From NCBI RefSeq assembly GCF_001619985.1, contig NW_017264205.1, positions 186,001-250,000 on the forward strand: 64,000 bases of DNA. The letters are read 5' to 3'. Positions 51,185 to 61,674 of the stretch are shown in pieces; the stretch's first letter is position 1, and each line of letters begins with the position of its first letter. The translations under genes were made by a program, and so were the position numbers. This DNA is from Xylona heveae TC161 (Eukaryota; Ascomycota; Xylonomycetes; Xylonales; Xylonaceae). The notes beneath the pieces are model-generated. The model ran no database searches, had not been told where the DNA came from, and was given only the letters and a program-made list of their open reading frames with translations.

Positions 51185-51955
51185 GTTATGGTTTCCTTAT
51201 TGCTTGGATATGGTTGAAATGCTAATATGTATAGAATGCAGTCTGCAAACAAGCTTATATAAAATCTGGTGTATGTAAAACAAGCTCTGACCACAAAAAC
51301 CTGAATCACGTATCTTATTATTATGAGATCTAGAACAGATCTCAGTTGATTGAAGATATATATATACCTGGCCACAAACTCTATCAGCAAATGTTCTCAA
51401 GTGTAGGCGCTTTATGACTCAGCTCAATTCCACGGGAGAGATGCTTTGCTTCATACAATTGTACACAAGGTTAAGCTACTACTATTTTGGCAGCATTATA
51501 TATTGGTTGACTCAGTCCTCCGATCCAGTGTTAAGGATTTGTATACCTTTTTGGGTTGGATGGTGGGTAGTGCGGGGAACGGCTCGGTGTCTGCGGTGGT
51601 TTGGGCCGACGCCCTCCGCAAAGCCACGTCTTTGCCCCGTTGCAAACTGTCTTTTACCAAGCTTAGTTAAAACTGTCACCGCGCATATCTATCGCTGGAG
51701 AAGTTGAATTGTTATTTATTGTTTATCATGTTAATTTTCAATCAGGCACTCGAAAAACAACAGATTGATCAGCCAAGTTAAAGCAGTTCAGTCCGCTATC
51801 CATCCTTCTTCGTACTCAAAAGCACCGTTACATTTGAGCATAGCCATGGTTGATGATTATTTGACCCTCCATCGAAATGGACTGCGCTGAAGCAAAGCTG
51901 AAAGGAAATCGTGGCTCGAAGACTTTATTTGGAACAGTAAATAATATGACCGCAT
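51185..51955. other. Upstream region of the MFS gene
   Basis: 771 bases between the MFS start and the end of the 757-residue protein gene, both minus strand. It is AT-rich, with a TATATATA run at about 51356-51365 and another TATATA-like stretch at 51498-51505. No gene is recognised. Confidence 0.5.
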
Positions 51956-54565
51956 TCACCGCCCGTGACCGGGTCGCAGTTCAGGATTTTCAGGTCGGCT
52001 GAATAACTCAACTGGTGGAATCCATACCTTCTCGACGCCTTGCTGAAATCTGTTGTTTTCGCGTGCTTTCTGCGCTTCATTCATGGCCCTTAGAGCTTCT
52101 AGCTGCATGTCTTGAAATGCAAGAAATGTGACTGCAGGTGCTCCTAGAAACTCCAAGGTGAGATGAATATCGTGCAGGTGCTTCCTGACAACGCTGTCCG
52201 GATTGCAAAATGTGCGAACGGCCATTTCCTTCGCCACAGTTTTCCATGTATGCATCATGGCATTGAGAGCCACAGGATTCTCTGCCCTTTCGCCAAAGAA
52301 GCGGAAAGTTTTGATATTGTACAGAATCAGGTCCCGCTGGGTAGCTTGATCAAATTGGAATTCAATGACTTGGGGTCTTCCTTTCGACCTCCAATATTCA
52401 ATGACCCTCCGTAACGACTCAACGGACATGCGACATTCCTGATTTTGTTTTATCAGATACGTATTAGCCGTCGCGCAGATCATGAGCTCTATCTCGCTAT
52501 AGAGCTTGGCTTGTGTGGGAGGGTCGAGAGATACTGGGAATTTGCTGACGTATTCTCGTTTGGAGGAACCATCAGGATGAAATGGATTTGGTATTAAATG
52601 GATCATTTCCTCGGCCTATTCATTGGTTTAGTATCATTGCTGAATTCCTTTCCGCTTCAATGCTGCTTACAATCTCGTCCACGCGTTGCTTGATCTTTCC
52701 ACTCAGCTGCTTCAAGCTTTTTCTCCCGTCTTTTTCATGCGCAAAATCCTTCATGCTTTTGCTGCGCCCTAACCAGCCGTTTTCACCAAATATCTTTTTG
52801 ATTGGGGAACGAGATCGTTTCCTTTCTAGGTGCGGAATTTCATCAATGTCTCCTAGCAATTGCGCTACTTTCCTGCTCGACGATCTTTGTGCAGGGCGGC
52901 CTCGTAATTCTTCCTCCGAGAAGCCGTCTGTGCGAGTTCTTTGCTGGTGGCCTTGATTAGGCACAGCTTGCATTGGTGGATATGGAGAAATCATGGCGCC
53001 ATCGGATCGTGACTTAATCATGCCTTTTGTTGCATGATATGACCGCTGAATATCTTCTTTTGCATCAACCCAATGATCGGGCGCTGCCCATGACGGATTT
53101 TCTTCGGGGATCATTCGCCATCTCTCGCCGCTCCTCACGTCGAATGGTCCGGTCCTTGGGGGACTCATATACTGAATATTTCTAAAATTACAGTCGATCA
53201 GTCAACTCTCTCCAAGAAAATGATATACGAAAATCAACACTCACAAGCTTTGTATGTCAGGCATTCTTCCTGCGTAAGGAGCTGGACTGTACTTTTCGGG
53301 ATCTAGGGGGCTGAGACCCCGTGCACTCACCGAATCTTGGCCCTCCGTATTTGTGCCGAGGAGGTTTCTAGCGGCTGATTGAGAATCCTGCTTGCTTGAC
53401 CGGCTTGAAAGATACGAGGACGACACATATGTCGAGCTTGAGTTGTGGAGCTCTGAGCTGCTCAACCGCTGGCTAGCTGAAGACTTTTCTTTGTCGAAGC
53501 TGTCAGATCTCCCTACGGGGCCACCCCTTGCTCGCATCGACTCATCCCAATGATCTCCAGCACCATCAAAGGAGTTTATTGCGGGATAAGGAGGAGGCGG
53601 ATCGTCCGACTTTCTGGAACTTCCACAAGCTACATGCTCACGGCCGTCGTGCCTTGCTGACTCTCCCGCTGCATGTGAGGAATACACCCGCTCAGGAGCA
53701 GACATCCCACGCAGCCGTCTGCCGCGGTTGATGTCGTCGCTATGAATTGTGCCCAGCTGTCCCTTTTGCTTTCGGTCCTTTTGAAAAATTCTTAGGAATG
53801 TGCTGGGAAAGGCCATGAAGACCGGATTTGCAGATCTGTTTGTGTCAAAGAATCAGAGGAAATGAACGGACTACATAATGACGGGTTGAAATTCAGGAAC
53901 TCACCCTGCAGTGCTGTGGTCAGTGTTTGCGGTTGCGATTTTTGAAGTCGAATTATTCGAATCCGCAATCAACTGTGTGGTTGCTGTTTGTTTTTGGTCA
54001 GCATTCGCCTGAGTAACAGCTGCTACCATCTTGGTAATTTTTTAATTTGGTTTCGGAATGACTTCACCTTTAGGAGTGAGAAAAGAGACGCGCTTTTGGC
54101 CTCGCTCATAGTTTCCTGGGGCTCGACTCAACGAAGTTCGTCGTTTTGGTTCCACTGTTGCTGGGAGAATCATTTTGGAGAATTTTGGAGTTCCAGGGTT
54201 GGAAAAGTCCTCCTAAAACAGGTAGAGACGAAAAGTTAGCCAGTGAATGTAGGTTTGTGGAAGCGTAGATGGCGCACTCTGCGAAGCTTGAAGTCATGTC
54301 TCCACGTGCGCCAGAAATCCCCGTCATCCCCAAGCCCAGATGCATTATCCTCCCCCTCCAAGAGGTCGTAGAAGACACCCATTGCCTCGGCGATATAATT
54401 GTCCCCATAGCAGAGAATAAGGCGTTTTTGCACTTCATGGATACCCTCAGCATATCGATAGTAGCGGGGTATCTCGCAGCCTAACTCGAGCGTAAGGAAA
54501 TCTCGGCAGGCCTCTTCATCAAAGATTGTATTGCTAGCCTCTTCCCCAGTGTCCATTTCTGTCAT
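51956..54565 (-). CDS. Uncharacterised 757-residue fungal protein
   Basis: Exons are 54565-54278, 54212-54068, 53983-53905, 53835-53245, 53181-52671 and 52615-51956; all joins are in phase. The N-terminal 100 residues are folded-looking and acidic (EEACRDFLTLELGCEIPRYY, YGDNYIAEAMGVFYDLLEGE). The middle is low-complexity, basic and Ser-rich (SSELHNSSSTYVSSSYLSSR). The end contains helical, conserved-looking blocks: KLYSEIELMICATANTYLIK, MSVESLRRVIEYWRSKGRPQ, FQFDQATQRDLILYNIKTFR and LNAMMHTWKTVAKEMAVR. No membrane segment or known domain is evident to me. The join 54068/53983 makes K-A-T-T from AAA-G|CA-ACC and avoids the stop that follows 54068. Function unknown. Confidence 0.82.
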
Positions 54566-55691
54566 TGGCTAGAAGGTCCGAAAGGTAATCCGATTTGACG
54601 TATGCCTCACTTTATGTACGGGGATATCACAAGAAGCCGTGCAAAAGCGGATGCCGGGGCTCAAATGAAGATAGCAAAAAGGTACAGAGAGCCAGCATTA
54701 ATGAATCCATTAAGGAACAAGGTCTGAGAAAATGGGGGATGTACTACACTTAGAAACATTTGAAAATCTCGCCAATTTGAGAAACGAAAGAGGGGCAAAA
54801 ATTGAGAGCTTCAACAATACATTCCAGTGATCTGATAAATGTATATCCAAATGCTCATTTTTTCATGCTCCGGAATAGTACGCCATGCTTTAAGATATCT
54901 GAGACTCTTTGGGGATAATTCATTGACCCATCTAGGCCGATTGATAGAGAAGGTTTACGAAACTAACGATGCGACGCTGGATTTGCTTGAGAGGACATAA
55001 GCAGCAGGCAATCATAGTTGGGGTCGCTGAATAGCCTGGGACAGCCAGCAAATAGCTTTTGATGAGGGCAAAGACCCTAAACCGTCGCCACTGATGCAGA
55101 GCCTGAGAAGAATCAATAAACCGTGAGCAACATGAACGGAGAGTAGCTTTGCAAGGGAGATGCTGGTCGCCAAAGTCAGACCCCTTAAGCACATTCTTAA
55201 GCAATAGCTAACACGTTATAGATGATCCAAAACCCACAAGAAAGTATATAAAAAAGCACTGTATATGCTATTGCAACTCAGATGATGTTGTGGGAGTATC
55301 TCTTTGGGTGAGGTGAGCGTGTGGGGGGATCACATGCGGATTGGCTGTCCTTGTGGCGCGGACCCTTGTCACATATGACGCACGGACCAGGCTGGTGAGC
55401 TCTGGCAGGCAACCTTTCAAGGTTCCAAGCAAATCATGACTACACCGGATGACCTACACCTCTCAGATTCCTTTTGTTCTTCCATAAAAGCTCGTTTCAA
55501 ATGGTATGATTGATATTTTATTCGCACCTGCAGAAATATGGATGGTCAAAAAAGATGCATGATCCGGCTGTGTACTGCCGCAATCTTTTCTTCTTGAGCT
55601 CTTCGTGCAAAAGCTTGTTAGCTTCTACTGTTTTGTAAAAGTCTGCTCGTGGCTGGAGAATCAGAGGAGGAATTAAGGGTTGGATATAAGC
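54566..55691. other. Divergent intergenic region
   Basis: 1126 bases between the start of the 757-residue protein (minus) and the DDHD protein (plus). It is mixed AT-rich sequence without a recognisable gene. An upstream TTG in frame at 55680 precedes the proposed ATG at 55692. Confidence 0.45.
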
Positions 55692-58600
55692 ATGGCTACT
55701 CACCAGCATACCTACGGGCCATCATGTCTACTCTCTGGTCCTACTCATCAGGCGGCCAAAGGGAGTTTCGGATCTCCAGAGTCACCGCCTGCTGTCCGGG
55801 CACAATTTTTCTATACTTCTCCTCTCCCGATTGATGACCCACTTTCGCCAGTTCCCTCTCCGTCAGGTACTAGTACTGCCACATATGCGCCAAGGCCATA
55901 TTCAGCTTATGATAACAAAGCCCTGGAGGAGAAATGGGCCGAACTTCTTCAAAACTCCCAAAATGAACCGGGGCCGTCCAGGAGGGACACGGCAAGTCGA
56001 GGAGGTCGACGAAGAAGCAGTCTTTTATCCAATCCACCATCAAGACCTGGTGCCGAAGGCCGAATTTATGAAGGCGCCAGTCGACCAGGCAGCAGTCAGA
56101 ACCAGGGTACCCAGGTTCCGAATGCATTTCAGGACTTCGCAGTCGAAGCTCCTGATAGCGGTTATCGGCGTGCAAGCCTCCCTCAACCGGAGCGGCGAGA
56201 AAATGCAATGGCAATCAAAGGCAAGGGTAGGCAAAGCCTTGATGGGAATGGAATGGCGCAATCGGCTCCCAATTCTGTACAGGAGAATGCATTGGACACG
56301 TCGATACCGCCGCCTGAGTTGATACATGCTGCAAACCTCCTCGAGAAGGACACCACCGGAACGCCCTTTCTAAGAGCTCCGAGTCGAAATGAGATACCGC
56401 GTTATATTCCACCTGGCGGCCGCAAGGCCAGTAGAAGCATCAACAATGACGGTCATTTCACTCAATTCGCTCCGACGTCGCAATTCGACTTATCGGGACA
56501 TTCCAGATCACAGAGTCTACCCAATCGACCTCGCTCTCAGTCGAAATCTGAGTCGGAAAAGGCTGAGCAAGCCCATGTTCTGGTTGGTGTTTCACGGCTT
56601 CATGTTGTAGTGATGCCCGAATTCAAGTAAGGAAATCAACAATATAACGTACTAGAGCAATCTACTGATAGTCATTCAGGATGAAACCTATATATTGGTC
56701 ACCGGTGCATGATGTTTCTTCAGTGATAAGAGGAACTTGGTTTTACCGGGATATGACTCCTGTTGAACCGGAAGTTGCAAATCAGCTTGAGGCAGGCTAT
56801 ATCGAATTAAAACCCTGGACCGAAACTTGGAACGATGAATTAAACAGCGCACTAGAGGTTGGGCCTGAAGGTGAAGCCAAGATTGTTCATCGATTGTGGC
56901 CAAGAGACGAGACCGCCCCGAGCAGACCGGGAACGGCGGGCTCGGAAACTCGTCATGGCCCGTCGTCTGATGCTAGCAATATCCTCCAGTCGAGCTCAGC
57001 GGATGCCCCGGATTCCCTTCTCGCCATTGCCGGCCAAGGTGAGCATGAGACGGAGAAGCCCGGCCCAAAACCTGAGGCGACGAAACTGTACCCAAACTCC
57101 AGCGTGATATACGCAAACGCAAGACAAGCTTTCATCCTTCGTCCGAGTCAACTGCCTTCTGCCTATTATGGCAGGAAACCGTTAAATACGATCAGACGAA
57201 AGGGTAGCTCGGTCGGGATACCAGTTCTAAGAGGATTTGACTGGGCATCCTGGGAGAAGTACCATCCTTCAAAAAGTAAAGCCAGAACCACGCGAGCTTA
57301 TGAAGGCGCTGCTCAGACACATGCGGAGGGTGCTACTCCACAAAACCTTTGCGCTGCTTGCTTAGCGCTAGAACGACGGCCACCGGTCACTGACCTGGTA
57401 CTCGTCATCCATGGGTAGGCTCATCCCCAAAATTTTGCACGGGTGTTCGGCTAACGAAAGTAGAATCGGTCAAAAGCTCTCTGAGCGTGTAGAGAGTTTT
57501 CATTTTACTCACGCCATTAATGCGTTTCGTCGAGAGGTAAATGTCGAGTTAGGCACCGACGATCCTGCCACCCATCATCATTTGCGCCAGGAAATGGGGG
57601 GTATTATGCTATTACCTGTATGGCGTGCTCTTAAATCAACTTGTTCCATCTTTTGCTGACTTTTGAAAAGGTAAATTGGCGGTCGACGGTGTCTTTTGAA
57701 GACGAAGAACCCGGACAAACAATGGAGGAGAGCGCCATCGACAACGAATTTTCTCTCAAGGACATTACTCCGGAAACGATTCCAGCTGTGCGAAATCTCA
57801 TCAGCGACGTCATGCTCGATATTCCATACTACCTCTCTCATCATAAGTCGAAAATGATTGAAGCGGTAGTCAAGGAAGCCAACCGGGTCTACCGGCTCTG
57901 GTGCAAGAACAACCCAGGTTTTGAGCAGACTGGTAGAGTTCATATAATTGCACATTCCCTGGGTACATGAGTTCATGCTGAATCTGACCAAAATAAAGCG
58001 AACAAATTATCTAACATTTGCCTAGGAAGTGCCATGTGCCTAGATATTCTGAGCCGGCAGCCGACGAGTGTTCCGAGTGCAGCTCGAACCCCACAATCCC
58101 TAACACCAAGCTCACGGCATTTTGAATTTGATACCAAGAATTTGTTCTTCTGTGGTAGCCCTGCAGGCTTTTTCCTTCTATTGAACAAAGGTGTGTCCCC
58201 GGAGAGTATTTGGTTCTCGCAAGATTCTGTCAATTAACATGCACACTAGCAAAACTACTCCCGCGCAAGGGTCGAAATAAGCCTGGAGCTGACGGTGAAG
58301 ATATTGGGAGGGGCATTGCCGGTGAAGCAGGTACTTTTGGTTGCTTGGCTATCGACAACATCTACAATGTCCTCAACTACAACGACCGTAGGTTTTGCGA
58401 AAATCTTCTGCCTGTATTTCGCTACTAACTATATCATATAGCGATCGCATATCGTCTCAACGCCACTGTCGATGTTGACTATTCTGATTCATTGAGACCG
58501 GGAGTGGTTCCTAGCGCCAGAGCCGGTTGGATGTCTAGCCTGGGAAGTGTATTTAAGGGCGTGAATCCGGGCTCGGCCGCCGCTGCCGCCGCAGGCACAA

Positions 58601-58896
58601 AACCTCCAATGGCACGTTTTCCATCCACGATTGAGATGGAAACACATAATTTCAGTCGCGAAGAAATCGCCGAGAAGAAGTTTCTGCTTCTTAATGACAA
58701 CCGGCAAATTGACTATTACCTGCGTTACGGCGGTGGACCATTGGAAATTCAGTACCTTAACATGTTGGGAGCGCACAGCAGCTACTGGGTGTCTCGGGAC
58801 TTTGTGCGATTCCTAGTCATGGAGATTGGGAGGGCTCCCGGACAGGAGAACACCATCCCAAGTATGCGGGCCATCAAGAAGACTTTTCGACAGTGA
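55692..58896 (+). CDS. DDHD-domain phospholipase (intracellular PA-PLA1 family)
   Basis: Related to yeast Ddl1 and mammalian DDHD1/2, which hydrolyse phospholipids including phosphatidic acid and cardiolipin precursors. Exons are 55692-56626, 56680-57414, 57464-57617, 57671-57962, 58026-58190, 58250-58387 and 58442-58896, giving 957 residues. The N-terminus is disordered and Ser/Pro-rich. Then comes the mid domain with YWSPVHDVSSVIRGTWFY, LVIHGIGQKLSERV across an intron, and the lipase nucleophile elbow HIIAHSLGSAMCLDIL, with Ser near residue 704. The DDHD region starts FEFDTKNLFFCGSPAGFFLL and includes IDNIYNVLNYNDPIAYRLN and a final helical block with DYYLRYGGGPLEIQYLNML and HSSYWVSRDFVRFL. 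The ATG start is inferred. Confidence 0.93.
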
Positions 58897-61674
58897 CAGG
58901 TATGCGAGGATGGTGGGATGCGGATTCTGAGGCATTTGAAGCGACGTGATACCCGTGTGCGTAATGTATATATATATATATTATATTGCTCCTTTTACAC
59001 TAGACATAACTACTCGGTTCGATTGATGATGGGCCCTACTGCACATCACATTTGCAGATGCTATTGCAAGTTTGGAGTTTGGGGGCCTAACTATAACCAA
59101 GGTGGAATGCGCAAACTGACAAGGGTAGGATCAGTGAAAGACCAAAATGATGCTGTGGTTTGAGGGCTGGACAACAAGTCACCATAAGCCTAAACCTGAA
59201 ACAAGACGAGGTTCCAAGGTGTACCCGTCATCGCGGTCGATGGCGTCTATGTGTGGCCCCCGTGCATAGTTGCCGGGGAGCAGACGCAGGCAGGTCCCCT
59301 TTTTCTCTCGCTTCTTATCGGCTGGGTTTTGGCATTTAAGTGGCTGGTCATTCCAGAAAGATGCAACTACGTAGTATGCAACCCCGGGTAGGTAAGGTAT
59401 GTCTCTCAATTTGAAGGTGAGCTTTTGGGGAGTTTTTTGTTTTCGCCTCGTTTGTTTGTCTCAGACTGGAAACCAATTGATGCTGGTTTGTCCATGTTCC
59501 AGAATTTGGGAACCCTTTTCAGGACGCATCCAGTCCTGTTCCACTGCTTTCCCCCTCTACGCGAGAATATGCCTGTTAAACATAACGATTGGACGTTCAG
59601 AACCAGGAGCAACGGAGTCATTGATTGATCAAGCACAACCATGCGAAATGGTACTATCTCTCAAGCGCGCTAGAGAATGTTTACGCGTTCCTCTGCCTTA
59701 TCAAATGGGCCGCATGGAGCAGAGGCTAGAGTCATCATGACGGTCCTGACATTAAGTTATCTTTCGCATAGTTATCTTGTCCCCACATGTGCCGGTGGGC
59801 TAACCATCTCGGCAAGGGGATCTTTGACTGCGACAAAGGGCGGATTGGGTACGGCCCTTCACTTGGATTATTATTATGCAAAAAAGTAATACTAGGTGAG
59901 GGATCTAGATTTACATTCAGGGAAATGTCCTGAATATTCATCTGAAATCGACATGACTAAACAGAGAGCTGTGCAGCTGTTCAAGGGAAAATACAGTAAG
60001 ACTATCCCGAGACCTCCATGAAACCACTTTTTGGGCTCAGCTACGGACTTACGTAGGGGAGTAACAACGGTAACAGAACTACTTTTTCCACTAAGATATG
60101 AGAGGCGAGAGATAGCGAATCTGACGGGGGTTATTATATCATCAAGCGATTTCACAAGCAAGTCTAAATAGTTCAACTTAGGCGAAAATAAGTTCCCAAA
60201 AGCATGGGGGATGTGCGACTGGGGGGGAGCGAATTGGGTTTGAGATGATTGACGGTTGTGATTGGTTCTGACGGGGAGGCGGTGACGCCCTGGACTGGGG
60301 GAGATGCAGAATCCTCTCCAATCATCAACCGCGATGCTTCAGACGACCCTTGACGCTTTCGGTCGGTTTCTTGACACGGTAAACTCAACATGGGTTTGGT
60401 CGATGATGGTGGAGGGGTGATCATCTGTCGGCTGGTGTGGCACCCTCACTGGACAAGAACAACGCACGGAACGGGCCAGCAGTGAGAAGAGGCGCGAGCA
60501 AGATGAGTACAAGAGAGATGAGGAGCGAGAGGGAAAGTGTGTGCGTGTGCTTCAAATGATTTCCCTTGCTCAGCGACCGTGTAGAAACATTGAACATTGA
60601 CGTGCATATAGGTAGGTAGTTAGTGGTGATAAGGCGAAAGACGCATAAGGAAGATAGAGAATCGAAATATCAACAAGACCCTGATTGTAGAAGCCAATCA
60701 AGCAAACAATTTCTCTCTTTCTCTGTCGATTATTTTACCTTTTCCTTGCTCTTCTGTTGCTTTGTTCGAAATCATTAGAGTGTGACTTAACTAGCCCAAG
60801 TCTGCTGCTTTGCTGCTTCTTGGCGTATGGGGTTGTTGTTGGCCCTGCGCTGCCGTAGCATTTGCCAAAGGGCTCCCACACACACACTTAAGTCCCAAGG
60901 GCTGAATGATTATTATCATTATTCCCCTCCGCACCTGTTGCCCATCCTTACATTCTCGCCCACATTTTCCTTCCCCTGTGTCCTTCTTCCAAAACGTCTT
61001 CGCCTTCTCGTCCTATTGTCACAGCTTGTCACCCGATATCAGACGACGAGGACCGGCCTGGTCGTCTGTGCCCTTGTAGCTTATCGCTCAAGACATTTCC
61101 AGCCCGGCCACCCGGCCAACCGCCACCCGCCCTCTGTGTAAGGCTCCCTTTCACTCTCTCTCCTCATCGCAGGATCCACTACCTGGGCACGACAAGGTGA
61201 TTGCATGTCCAATTAAAGTGCTTGTCACTGGTTGAGCCATGACTCTCGCCTGTCAAGAACGTTGATAGTTCTGAACCCTTTCCTGTTTACAATTTGACCA
61301 CTCTCTGGGTGCCGATTTGCCGTCGAAAGAACGAGAGGTGTGTGCTCATGCTGTGACAGGTCCAATTCTATCATCTATCGTTCAGTCTTCGATTTCCAAC
61401 CTCAATTGCAGCCGCACTCTGCTTTTGAAAGCAAATTACACAATATCACGCAGGGCGAATTGCACCTGCTGCGAGACTTTTTGTCCCTCCTCCCAAGAAC
61501 TTATCGTCTACTACACCAAATCTCCTGGCAAACCTGGGACAATTTGTCTCTGTCCGGGTGATGCTGATTCCTTAGCATAAACTTGTACCCGACACCACAG
61601 CTTTCAACAAGTGCTTGGTGTCCGTCTAGGACCAGGCAGGATCCTCAAGATTGTGTACATTCCCAAATTCGACC
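58897..61674. other. 2.8-kb non-coding stretch upstream of PPS1
   Basis: No ORF here has domain support, and those present are short and overlap other frames. It has a TA microsatellite (58969-58983) and pyrimidine-rich sequence from about 60700 to 61570. The last kilobase has many ctctttct, cccct and tcctt runs, which is like a long 5' leader. Sequence at 60220-60420 is G-rich. A repeated CACACACAC occurs at 60874-60884. The most likely contents are the 3' region of the DDHD gene and the promoter and leader of the PPS1 gene. Confidence 0.5.
58968..58984. repeat. (TA)n microsatellite
   Basis: Alternating TA run in non-coding sequence about 70 bases after the DDHD protein stop. Confidence 0.55.

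Noticed and set aside
52616-52670. TGA stop that would end the 757-residue protein early
   Set aside because: It lies inside a 55-nt intron (GTAAGC donor, ATACTAAACC branch-like, ATAG acceptor) whose removal keeps the frame.
53984-54067. Apparent end of one gene and start of another 11 bases apart (stop after 54068, ATG at about 54029)
   Set aside because: An 84-nt intron with a GCTGAC branch-like site and CAG joins the exons in phase, so one gene is far more likely than two.
59892-60424. Short minus-strand frames in the gene-free stretch
   Set aside because: No homology, no splice context and no conserved motif.
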